From NCBI GenBank assembly GCA_910575695.1, contig CAJTGJ010000024.1, positions 1 to 64,000 on the forward strand: a stretch of DNA of 64,000 nt. The letters run 5' to 3'. Positions 1 to 8,251 of this stretch are shown here, one piece after another. Origin of the DNA: Oscillospiraceae bacterium. Lineage in GTDB: Bacteria; Bacillota; Clostridia; Oscillospirales; Oscillospiraceae. Below the pieces are notes generated by a model. The model worked only from the letters and a program-made list of their open reading frames with translations. It was not told where the DNA came from and ran no database searches. A program made the translations under genes and the position numbers. Positions within the stretch are counted from its first letter, which is position 1; every line of letters starts with the position of its first letter.

Positions 1-232
1 TTACGGCGCACTTATACACCGTTCCGGTGTCGTGCGCCCTGCCGGGGGCGTTGCGTCCTTCGGACGCGATGGGGAGCTGCACTCCCCAAACCCCTTGCAC
101 ACCCGCCGGAAAGGAACACCCGCTTCGCGTCTGTTCCTTTCCGGCGGGTCAGGTATCGTCAGTGCCAGATTGGCGCTCACGTTAAAAACGCAAATCTGAC
201 GTTTTTAGGATTTTGCTGGAGGAGCGTGTGAA
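1..232. other. non-coding segment of a decayed conjugative element
   Basis: No convincing gene is seen. The stretch is rich in inverted repeats: a nested palindrome near 5-42, a small hairpin near 71-87, the long perfect repeat listed separately at 101-149, and AAAAACG/CGTTTTT arms at about 185-212 just before the next gene. This kind of structured spacer is common between the mobilisation genes of integrative elements in Clostridia; that link is inference. Confidence 0.4.
101..149. repeat. 18-bp perfect inverted repeat with 13-nt loop
   Basis: The left arm 101-118 (ACCCGCCGGAAAGGAACA) is the exact reverse complement of 132-149. It could be a hairpin terminator of an upstream gene outside the window, or a protein-binding site of the mobile element. 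There is no T tract on either side, so a classical terminator is not clearly supported. Confidence 0.7.
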
Positions 233-595
233 ATGGTGTTTTCCCAAATTCCCCACATGACCTATCAGCAATACCGCACAGCCCGGAGGCTGGTGCATGA
301 GTGCTGCAACTATGACTGCGGAAACTGCCTGCTCCTGGACAACGGCGAGGAATGTGTCTGTCCGCAGAGTATCACCTACTACCTGATCTGCAAATGGTTC
401 CGCGCCGCTGTCCTTCCCCTGGACGCTGGCCTGTGCGCCGCGCTGTTCCCTCTGCCCGCTGTCAGACGGCGGCGTTGCCGGGAGTGCGGGGGGCCATTTG
501 CCCCGCCCAGGCACAACACACTCTATTGCTCTGCTTGTGCCGCAGAACGTACAAAAACGGAGCAATCGGACCTGGGCAAAGAAAAACCGGGCTGA
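233..595 (+). CDS. cysteine-rich VLP domain protein of conjugative elements
   Basis: This 120-residue protein starts at an ATG behind a GGAGGAG ribosome binding site. It has an N-terminal block with clustered cysteines (HECCNYDCGNCLL, then EECVCPQS) and a C-terminal zinc-finger-like set (RRRCRECGG, later YCSACAAE), giving about four CxxC-type pairs. The layout matches the Cys-rich VLP family found beside relaxase and replication genes of Clostridia integrative elements. No enzymatic function is known; a zinc-binding accessory role in transfer is inferred. Its neighbours are fragments of the same sort of element, so it is probably an intact relic. Confidence 0.75.
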   Translation: MVFSQIPHMTYQQYRTARRLVHECCNYDCGNCLLLDNGEECVCPQSITYYLICKWFRAAVLPLDAGLCAALFPLPAVRRRRCRECGGPFAPPRHNTLYCSACAAERTKTEQSDLGKEKPG

Positions 596-751
596 TGTGT
601 AGAAAAAGTACCCTCTGAATTGCAGTAATATCAAGGCTTTCAAGACCGCCCTCAATGGGGGCCTGATACATTTCCTTTCTACCCCCGAAAACGGGCCTCT
701 AACGGCCCACAGCGGCGGTCTGAACAGCCCTACACCAAGGAGGCCGACACC

Positions 752-835
752 ATGACTGACTACATGGCGATAGATACCGATTTGCCGCCCTATTTCCCCT
801 ACCCTCAATTCCTGATGGACGGAACAAGAGATTAG
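752..835 (+). pseudogene. replication initiator protein A, N-terminal fragment
   Basis: An ATG behind AAGGAGG opens a reading frame whose first 22 residues (MTDYMAIDTDLPPYFPYPQF...) look like the start of the RepA-type initiator/helix-turn-helix protein of Clostridia conjugative elements, from memory of the family. The frame ends after 27 codons because the sequence switches near 818-823 to the 3' end of a relaxase gene in another frame. I read it as a deletion scar and not as a small gene. Confidence 0.6.
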
Positions 836-1100
836 CCACAGGCTGAATGTGCTTCCTTCCATTGTCCAGGCGGAGGGCTATCCCGATGTGCAGACGTTTA
901 CAGCCACCTACCGCAAGGCCGAGGCTCTTGTCAGCCGGTATAACCGGGAGATGGCCGAGTGGGAGCGGCAGCGGCCCGCCCTAAAAGAGAGGCCCCCGGA
1001 GCCGAAAAGCGTCCGGGAACGGCTGCGTCGGTTGCAGGACGAGGGCAGACGGCAGCAGTCACAGCCACGAAGAAAGGCCGTTGACGGGGACAGCAGATAA
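822..1100 (+). pseudogene. relaxase (MobA/MobL-type), C-terminal fragment
   Basis: From 822 one frame reads EQEISHRLNVLPSIVQAEGY and continues as a basic, proline- and arginine-rich tail ending RRKAVDGDSR. This resembles the C-terminal tail of relaxases carried by Clostridia integrative elements. The catalytic tyrosine and histidine motifs of a relaxase are absent because the first several hundred residues are deleted. The upstream edge coincides with the initiator fragment, so one deletion fused two genes. Family assignment is moderate; the truncation is clear. Confidence 0.55.
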
Positions 1101-1133
1101 GGAAAGCACCGCACGGACTGTGCGGTGCTTTCC
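1101..1133. terminator. hairpin after relaxase remnant
   Basis: A 14-bp perfect stem (GGAAAGCACCGCAC with its complement, 5-nt loop) starts right after the stop codon of the relaxase fragment and lies 15 bp from the 3' end of the convergent ABC gene. It could end transcription from both sides, though the T run is short. Confidence 0.6.
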
Positions 1134-1148
1134 TACGCTTACTGCGGC

Positions 1149-2804
1149 TCATGCCGATTGCAAATGTGGTGCCGCCAGCTGCAAATCGTACACTTGGGTA
1201 AACTGCTCCTTCCGCTCCGGGGTGAGATGGTGGCTGACCAGGATCAATGTCAGTTCCGGATTAGCCAGCAGGCTCTTTTCCACGATGTCGGCGTTTTTCT
1301 GATCCAAGGCGCTGGTGCCCTCGTCCACCAGGAGAATGGAGCGGTCGTGGATCAGGGCGCGGGCAATGGCTACCCGCTGCTTCTGCCCACCGGAGAGATT
1401 GCCGCCCTCCTCGCCCACCACGGTGTCCAGACCTTCGGGCATGGAGGCCAGATCGCCCGCCAGGGCGCTGTCCCGCAGGGCCTTTTCCATCTGTTCATCG
1501 GTGAACGCTTCACCCAAGGTGATGTTATCCCGGATGGTGGAGTTGAACAGAAACACGTTCTGTTCAATGTAGCTCATCTGCTGCTGAAGCTGTTCCGGGG
1601 TGAAGTCCTTGGCGTCTTTGCCGTCAAAGCGGATGGCCCCGCCATAGTCCGGCAGCCAGCCCAGCAGGAGCTTCAGCAGGGTGGACTTCCCGCAGCCGGA
1701 GGGGCCCGTGAGGGCATACTTGCCGCCCTTCTGGAACTGGAGGGATAGGTCTTGCAGGATGGGCTTTTCACCGTACTGGAAGCTGAGGTTCTCCACGGTG
1801 ATAGCGCTGTTCACCTGTTCCCGCCCGGTGACGTTTTCGGCCTGGGCATCGTCGGCGTGGACGGTAATCTTCTCAAAATAGGGCTTGGAGGAGGAGAAGG
1901 ACAATAGGAGCTGCGCCATGCTCCCCAGGCCGTTGGAGAGGCTTCCGCACAGATTGCCGCCGCCCATCAAGGAACCTTGGAGGATCACGCCCTGGATGGA
2001 CAGTACGCCAATCAGGACGTTGACCAGCATCTGGCAGACGATATTGACACAGCCAATCCCCGCGCTGACAAAGCCCTTCACGTAGGTCAAGCGAAACTTG
2101 GGCTTTTCAATTTGGTCGCTGGCCGCATCCGCGCCTTGGCTGAACCGCTGCTCCCGGCCAAAGAAACGCAGGACATCATACCCGGCCAGAAGATCTTTCA
2201 ACTTGCTGGTAGCCGCCGCCTGTTCCTGGGCGCAGGCGTCGCCCAGCTTTTCCATCCGCTTATTAAACAGTTGGGGGACAAACAGCATAACCACAGTGGT
2301 TACCAGCGCGGCCCCCAGCAGCGACCAGTGGAGTGTCAGCAGGGCGGCGGCGCTGAATACGATGGTGGCGGCGGAATCCACACACTGATAGAAGGGTTTC
2401 CAAGCGAGGTTTTCGATCTGATTGATGTCGTTGGTGAACCAGGACAGATATTCCCCGGTGTCCAGCTCATGGAACTCCCCATGGTTTTTTCGCAGCAGCG
2501 TTGCCGCCATATCCCGCCGGACGGCATTGTTCATGGCCCTAACCGCGCGGCCTTGGAAGAACTCCTGCAAGCTGTTAATCCCAAGCAGAAGGAACCACGC
2601 GCCCACCATCATCAAAATCCAAAAACCGAACCCACGCAGATCGCGCTCAATGATACGCTGGAAGGTCTGGATCATCACTAGGCTGGTTCCGGTTTGCAGG
2701 GCGCACACGGCCAGAACCGGAAGGATTGCCAGGAAATTGGCCCTCCAAAACTTCTTCAAATAATGGGCCATGCCCATATTGGCTTTTTTGTTACTGCTTT
2801 TCAT
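1149..2804 (-). CDS. ABC exporter, fused membrane and ATPase domains
   Basis: A 551-residue half-transporter of the multidrug/lipid/peptide exporter type. The N-terminal ~300 residues hold about six membrane segments. The C-terminal ATPase shows Walker A (GPSGCGKST), signature LSGGQKQR and Walker B (ILLVDEGTSALD). The start at 2804 follows an AAGGAGAAG site; a longer frame upstream would run into the regulator gene, with which it overlaps by 14 bp, so the two are translationally coupled. A single ATPase domain means it must act as a homodimer or with a partner not seen here. The substrate is unknown; pairing with an XRE regulator suggests induced export of a toxic or signalling compound. Confidence 0.88.
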   Translation of the reverse strand: MKSSNKKANMGMAHYLKKFWRANFLAILPVLAVCALQTGTSLVMIQTFQRIIERDLRGFGFWILMMVGAWFLLLGINSLQEFFQGRAVRAMNNAVRRDMAATLLRKNHGEFHELDTGEYLSWFTNDINQIENLAWKPFYQCVDSAATIVFSAAALLTLHWSLLGAALVTTVVMLFVPQLFNKRMEKLGDACAQEQAAATSKLKDLLAGYDVLRFFGREQRFSQGADAASDQIEKPKFRLTYVKGFVSAGIGCVNIVCQMLVNVLIGVLSIQGVILQGSLMGGGNLCGSLSNGLGSMAQLLLSFSSSKPYFEKITVHADDAQAENVTGREQVNSAITVENLSFQYGEKPILQDLSLQFQKGGKYALTGPSGCGKSTLLKLLLGWLPDYGGAIRFDGKDAKDFTPEQLQQQMSYIEQNVFLFNSTIRDNITLGEAFTDEQMEKALRDSALAGDLASMPEGLDTVVGEEGGNLSGGQKQRVAIARALIHDRSILLVDEGTSALDQKNADIVEKSLLANPELTLILVSHHLTPERKEQFTQVYDLQLAAPHLQSA

Positions 2805-3696
2805 GTTGCTTCTTCTCCTTTTCGTCTTTCCATGTCTCGTCTGGCCCCAAGGGCGGCGCCCAGTCCCCAAGCCGCATACTGTTCATATCAGACTGCATAC
2901 AGCACCTGGCCAGGTAGAGGAACGGGACAAGTTTCAGTGGTTCCGCAACCTGATAAGCCTTTACCTCGCCGTCCTCCACCTCTAAATCCACAGAACGCAG
3001 GATGTTTCTTTCCGCCAATGCGTCCAACAATTCTTCCACTGTTTCGCGGGGCATCTTTAGATGCTTTGCCGCTACGGTAAGGGAGAAATAGCTGAGTTTC
3101 CGACTGTGAAGATACCCCAGCAGTTCCAGACATCCAGGCTTTGCCAGAAGCTCAAACAGGCGGCGGTACTCGCTTTTGGGAGCGAACCATTGTGTATAAC
3201 CCTTCTCAGGCTTTGGCCAGAGCGTAACGAAAGATAAGTCCTCCGCGTGGATATTCAGCAGAATGCCGCCCCCGCCCCAGCATTGGCTGAGCATCAGCCG
3301 TTCACTGTCATCACCCAAGTCACCCAAGTCAGGCCGGCACGTTTCCAGATAGCCCATTACCGGCAAACTCAGCCCATCCGGCAGGAAGTACTTGATGGAA
3401 GACCAGACCAACCGACAGAATTGGCTCATCCGTTCCTCATTGGGAAATCCCTGAAGCCAGCGACCCACCGCGTCCTCCACATCGACCTGCTCCCCGCCCT
3501 CCAGACCAAAGAGGGCGTCAATAGTTACTCCCAACTGCCTGGACAGGACGGGCAGCAATTCCACATCCGGCGCGCCGCCTTTCTCCCATTTGCCCACGGC
3601 CTGGGAAGATACTCCCACCATCTTACCCAACTGCTCTTGGGTAAGGCCCCGCTCTTTCCGTAGCGCAGCAATGCGTTCGCTCAACATACCCGGCAT
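2791..3696 (-). CDS. XRE-family regulator with long C-terminal sensor region
   Basis: A 301-residue protein with an N-terminal helix-turn-helix of the Cro/C1 type (residues ~5-60, including LTQEQLGKMVGVSSQAVGKWE). The ~240-residue C-terminal part is not a domain I recognise; it contains a cysteine- and glycine-rich stretch (SQCWGGGGILLN) and a region like a second winged helix (residues ~205-250). It is the first gene of a two-gene operon with the ABC exporter and overlaps it, so it probably controls that exporter and itself. A sigma-A-type promoter lies directly upstream. Confidence 0.85.
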   Translation of the reverse strand: MPGMLSERIAALRKERGLTQEQLGKMVGVSSQAVGKWEKGGAPDVELLPVLSRQLGVTIDALFGLEGGEQVDVEDAVGRWLQGFPNEERMSQFCRLVWSSIKYFLPDGLSLPVMGYLETCRPDLGDLGDDSERLMLSQCWGGGGILLNIHAEDLSFVTLWPKPEKGYTQWFAPKSEYRRLFELLAKPGCLELLGYLHSRKLSYFSLTVAAKHLKMPRETVEELLDALAERNILRSVDLEVEDGEVKAYQVAEPLKLVPFLYLARCCMQSDMNSMRLGDWAPPLGPDETWKDEKEKKQHEKQ

Positions 3697-3726
3697 AAAA
3701 ACACCGTCCTTTCGTTCGATGGTTGT

Positions 3727-3755
3727 ATCATAGCAAAAGGGCTGGTTGGATTCAA
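3727..3755 (-). promoter_or_regulatory. promoter of the XRE-ABC operon
   Basis: On the minus strand TTGAAT and TATGAT are separated by exactly 17 bp, about 30 bp before the ATG of the XRE regulator. Confidence 0.65.
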
Positions 3756-3795
3756 GAGAGGCGTTTTTTCAAAAATACAACCATTAGTTTCAGAG

Positions 3796-4065
3796 ATGAA
3801 ACTATACGGGATCGTTTTACATCGCTGGCATGACGGTATAAAGGTAGAGCTTTCCATGATACGCGCCCGCGTCCGTTCTGGAATGGCAAACGCAAAAGCC
3901 AAGGGAAAGCAGATAGGCAGACCACAGGCCACCGCCGAGGATATACCGCCTATCTTCTTCCGCCATTACCCCGCCTTTGCCGCTGGAAGTCTGAACGTCA
4001 GCGAGTTAGCGCGAGTATGCAATTTGAGCCGCACGACAGTTTATAAGTATAGTATATCGGCATGA
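3796..4065 (+). pseudogene. serine recombinase (resolvase) C-terminal fragment
   Basis: The frame contains RARVRSGMANAKAKGKQIGRP followed by a helix-turn-helix (LNVSELARVCNLSRTTVYKY), the linker and DNA-binding end of small serine recombinases/resolvases. The catalytic N-terminal domain with its serine (normally ~120 residues) is missing, and the first ~20 codons do not resemble the family. It is a 3' remnant of a transposon or element recombinase. Confidence 0.75.
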
Positions 4066-4071
4066 TGAACG

Positions 4072-4099
4072 GGGGCCGCTCTGCATGAGCGGCCCCATT
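4072..4099 (+). terminator. hairpin after recombinase remnant
   Basis: GGGGCCGCTC and its exact complement flank a 5-nt loop, shortly after the recombinase stop codon and before the next promoter. The trailing T content is low. Confidence 0.55.
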
Positions 4100-4101
4100 C
4101 A

Positions 4102-4150
4102 TTGACATATCGGCGGTTTAGGGGTATGATGTACCATGTAAAGTACATGG
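4102..4150 (+). promoter_or_regulatory. promoter and palindromic operator of WYL gene
   Basis: TTGACA (4102-4107) and TATGAT (4125-4130) are spaced by 17 bp. Directly downstream, at the expected transcription start, lies a perfect palindrome CCATGTA-AAG-TACATGG (4134-4150), a good candidate operator for autoregulation. Confidence 0.65.
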
Positions 4151-4166
4151 AGGGGAGGCCCCCGGA

Positions 4167-4796
4167 ATGGCAAAGTCAGAAAACCAAAAGCTGAAAACGC
4201 TTTATGTGGCTAAATATTTTCTGGAAAATTCAGACGAAAACTACCCTGTCACGGCTGGGGACATTACCGACTATCTCCAAAATGAATGTGGTATTAAATC
4301 GGAACGCTGCGCCATTTACCGCGATATTGCCGCCCTCCGTGATGTGTTCGGCATGGATATATACGGGGGGCAGGGCGGGAAATACCGCCTGTTATCCCGG
4401 CAATTTGAATTTGACGATTTACGTCTACTGGCGGAATGTGTTCATGCTGCAAAGTTTATTTCCGCCTCCAAGGCAAAAGAGCTTGTTTCTACGATAGCCG
4501 AATTTTGCAGCAGCTACCAGGCCGAGGAATTACACAGGGAAGTTTTTCTATGTGACCGGGTAAAGACCACCCGCAAGGATATTCTGTTGATTATCGGCAT
4601 TATCCAAGCCGCCATGTCTACCAGGGAGAACGGCAAGCCCAAGACCCCGCAGAAAATCAGTTTCAAATATTTGAAGTACACAATTCAAGATAAAAATACC
4701 CAGGTGGAACGCCGCAAGGGAGCCGCTTACAAAGTCAGCCCCTATGCCCCATCTGATTGCACAGCAAATGGGTGGGGGTATTCATTTCCGCCATGA
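4167..4796 (+). pseudogene. WYL-domain transcriptional regulator, truncated
   Basis: The first ~190 residues match DeoR/HTH_11-WYL regulators: an N-terminal winged helix (residues ~8-70, with ITDYLQNECG and RAIYRDIAALRD-like pattern) and the start of the effector domain, ending in RRKGAAYKVSPYA. Such proteins are normally ~300 residues and continue with the WYL domain after this point. Here the frame runs into unrelated sequence (PSDCTANGWGYSFPP) and stops at 209 residues. The DNA-binding half is intact, so a truncated repressor could still be made. Confidence 0.7.
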
Positions 4797-4894
4797 GCGT
4801 GCCATAGGTGTGCCGCAGCCCCGTTGTGGTAGTTTTGTGGATAGTTACCCGCCGCCACTGATATTTTGCCACATAATGAAAAGGAGATTACATC

Positions 4895-5117
4895 ATCAAT
4901 CACGGAGAGCAGACCATCGCCAAGGCTTTTGCAGCCCGCGCCGCTGACGTATCCACCAAGGAATACCGAGCGCGAACAGGCCACGGCCGAGTATGAGAGC
5001 ATGACCGATGAAGAATTGTATTATACCTTGGAAGCAATCAAGCATGAGGCGGACCAGGGAGCCAAAAAGAATTATGATGCGGACAGAATGGAAATTCTGG
5101 AAGAACGCGGCTGGTAA
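4895..5117 (+). pseudogene. small hypothetical protein, frameshifted
   Basis: Two frames seem to be halves of one small gene. Behind an AAAGGAG site, one reads INHGEQTIAKAFAARAADVS and continues to KEYRAR, then stops at ~4995. The other picks up at EQATAEYESMTDEELYYTLE and runs to 5117. The switch falls near 4965-4975 and would need a one-base change to restore a ~73-residue protein. The expected start codon reads ATC. I do not recognise the family; it lies in the decayed mobile element. The alternative is a 38-residue gene from ATG 5001. Confidence 0.4.
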
Positions 5118-5134
5118 GGGAATATGAACACAAG

Positions 5135-5163
5135 AGGGGCGGCACGTCGATGTGCCGCCCCTT
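5135..5163. terminator. bidirectional hairpin between convergent genes
   Basis: An 11-bp perfect stem (AGGGGCGGCAC / complement) with a 6-nt loop lies between the small plus-strand gene and the 3' end of the minus-strand lipoprotein gene. Confidence 0.65.
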
Positions 5164-5174
5164 GACCTGTTTCC

Positions 5175-6284
5175 TTACTCGGTCTTTTGATATTGATATT
5201 CGGAAATCGCAGTTATGTCCGCCGCCGGGTCCAGCAGCCCTTCTTCGTTCATCATATCCAGCATTTCATAGAGCACCAGGCTCCCGTCCGCATAAGTATA
5301 GGGGGCCGCCCTGTGATTGATGATGGTGTAACTTCCCGACTGCGACTTGTATTCCAACAGGACCGCGCCGTTTTGGATGCTGTATGTCCCGGTGCTGCTT
5401 AGGGCCGTCTGGCCCAGAAATCCCATGTAGACCGAAACGCTGGTGTCTGAAAAGGTCAGTTGGTAGACGCCGTATCCGTCGGTATATTCCCAGGTGCCCG
5501 CAAGCGCCTCGGTCACGGCGGCGGCGGTCGCCTCATCTGCCGGGGTCCACCATCTTTCCTGGGCGGCTTCCTCCTCTGCGGCCAGAACAGCGGCCCGGGC
5601 TACTTCCATGTCCCCGCGGTTCCCGTCGTCCTCCTTTGCGTAAACGATGGGATAAATGGCCCCGTCCGCAAACAGGAAGGGGAAGGTGCTGCCCTGCCAG
5701 CTCAGGCTCAGGACGGTATCCTCCAGGGAATAGCTCCCCTCGAAGGTGACGGTATCAAAGAATTTGTTAAAGGCCGGAGATGTCCTGCTGTAGGAAAACA
5801 CATAGCTTCCGTCCTCGTGCAGCTCCAGCGTCAGGGACGTGCCATTCGCCTCGACCTGGAAGGTTTGGTTGGAATGTCCGCTCCCGTCAAAGGAAGGGGA
5901 CAGGCCGTACTCAGTATCCTCTGCCATTTTGGCGCCTGTGTGATAATACGCGCCGCAGGCGGTCAGCGTGCGGGAATTCCCGTCTTTGGGCTGGAACGTG
6001 ATACTGCTGCCGTCGCCGTCCGCTGTATAGGTGCCCTTTTCTTCTCCGTAGTCATAGCTTCCGTTTTCGTTCAGTTCATAAACATCGCCGGGGACCATGC
6101 CCACCGGCGCGTATGTCCCGGGGATTGTCTTTTCCTCCTCCGCAGGCGCGGGGGTTTCGCTTTCCTGAGCGGGGGCGGGGGTACCGGATGCGGCCGTGTC
6201 ATCAGATGTACCGCCATCTCCTCCGCACCCCACCAGAGAGAGGGCCAGAGCCGCCGTAAGCATGAGTGCCAAAAGTTTCTTCAT
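5175..6284 (-). CDS. lipoprotein with repeated beta-type domain, function unknown
   Basis: A 369-residue secreted lipoprotein. The start at 6284 follows a GGAGGA site and gives a clean lipoprotein signal (MKKLLALM..., lipobox LVGC at about residue 20). A ~40-residue Ala/Pro/Glu/Thr spacer follows. The rest is rich in short motifs of the form G-T/S-Y and polar beta strands, appearing two to three times (GTYAPVGM, EGSYSLED, GTYSIQNG), which suggests repeated lipocalin-like or DUF-type beta domains. No catalytic motif is visible. It is monocistronic and divergent from the RHH gene; it may be cargo of the integrated element or part of the old insertion site. Confidence 0.7.
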   Translation of the reverse strand: MKKLLALMLTAALALSLVGCGGDGGTSDDTAASGTPAPAQESETPAPAEEEKTIPGTYAPVGMVPGDVYELNENGSYDYGEEKGTYTADGDGSSITFQPKDGNSRTLTACGAYYHTGAKMAEDTEYGLSPSFDGSGHSNQTFQVEANGTSLTLELHEDGSYVFSYSRTSPAFNKFFDTVTFEGSYSLEDTVLSLSWQGSTFPFLFADGAIYPIVYAKEDDGNRGDMEVARAAVLAAEEEAAQERWWTPADEATAAAVTEALAGTWEYTDGYGVYQLTFSDTSVSVYMGFLGQTALSSTGTYSIQNGAVLLEYKSQSGSYTIINHRAAPYTYADGSLVLYEMLDMMNEEGLLDPAADITAISEYQYQKTE

Positions 6285-6304
6285 TCTTAGTTTCCTCCTG
6301 TAAT

Positions 6305-6348
6305 ACAAAGTGATAGTCTTGACGATAGTTAATTGTATTATACTTTGT
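6305..6348. promoter_or_regulatory. divergent control region with ACAAAGT/ACTTTGT repeat
   Basis: Between the divergent lipoprotein and RHH genes, the arms ACAAAGT (6305-6311) and ACTTTGT (6342-6348) form an inverted repeat around an AT-rich core. TTGAC-type -35 elements are present on both strands nearby. It is a plausible operator, perhaps for the RHH protein; this is inference. Confidence 0.35.
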
Positions 6349-6396
6349 GCCTCTTTGTCAAGCTATAATTCATTACAGATTGAGAGGTGCAGTGAC

Positions 6397-6579
6397 ATGA
6401 AAAGTGAACCCTTGAAAATCAAGAGGCGCGGCGAGGACGGGAACAAGGTTATTACCGTTCGGATCAGAGAAGATACCCTTGACGCGCTGGACAAAATCGC
6501 AGCGGAAACAAACCGCTCGCGTAACGAGCTGATCAACATCATTCTCAGTCATGGAGTGCAAAATCTGGAAATTGAATAG
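6397..6579 (+). CDS. ribbon-helix-helix (CopG/Arc-type) DNA-binding protein
   Basis: A 60-residue protein starting at ATG 6397 behind GAGAGG. The core VITVRIREDTLDALDKIAAE followed by TNRSRNELINIIL is a classic ribbon-helix-helix fold: one beta strand and two helices that bind DNA as a dimer. Similar small RHH proteins sit near the ends of integrative conjugative elements in Clostridia, with the same basic N-terminus (KIKRRGEDGNKV). Its position next to the housekeeping eno block fits the element's edge. Confidence 0.8.
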   Translation: MKSEPLKIKRRGEDGNKVITVRIREDTLDALDKIAAETNRSRNELINIILSHGVQNLEIE

Positions 6580-6669
6580 CCAGACAGGGAACAAAATAAA
6601 TACAATCTTCACTAATAATAGCACACATGACACGGGAATACAATTAACTGGCTGCATAGTATTCCAACA

Positions 6670-6708
6670 AAAGGCACGAGGGCGCATTTTGCGTCCTTGT
6701 GCCTTTAT
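6670..6708 (+). terminator. terminator of the RHH gene
   Basis: A long, nearly perfect stem (AAAGGCACGAGGGCGC with its complement, one or two mismatches) around ATTTT is followed by TTTATTTT, typical of an intrinsic terminator. Confidence 0.75.
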
Positions 6709-6801
6709 TTTGCCGTTCCCGCCGTGAGAAACCCGCCCTTTTTCTTTGCGTTTGTTACATGGGTATAATCTCCGCCGCTTCTTGCGCGTCCGCCCTTGCA
6801 G

Positions 6802-6840
6802 AAAAAAAGCGTCCGGCAGCTGTGCCGCCGGACGCTTTTT
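6802..6840 (-). terminator. terminator of the glycolytic operon
   Basis: The minus strand reads AAAAAGCGTCCGGC, loop, GCCGGACGCTTTTTTT: a strong intrinsic terminator 18 bp after the eno stop codon. It has A and T tracts on both sides, so it can work in both directions. Confidence 0.85.
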
Positions 6841-6857
6841 GCGCATATAAGCTTTTC

Positions 6858-8183
<1,326 letters not shown>

Positions 8184-8251
8184 TCAAAGGTTATAGTTTA
8201 ACGAGGTGCGAACCTCAAGGGACACAACAATTGGGGCCGCGGCAGGCTGCG

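Larger units (their letters stand above)
6580..6857. other. intergenic edge of mobile element and eno 3' region
   Basis: No gene is seen. It contains the terminator of the RHH gene, a GC-poor tract (6580-6660) that may be the attachment end of the element, and the terminator of eno. No direct-repeat attachment site could be identified without its partner. Confidence 0.4.
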
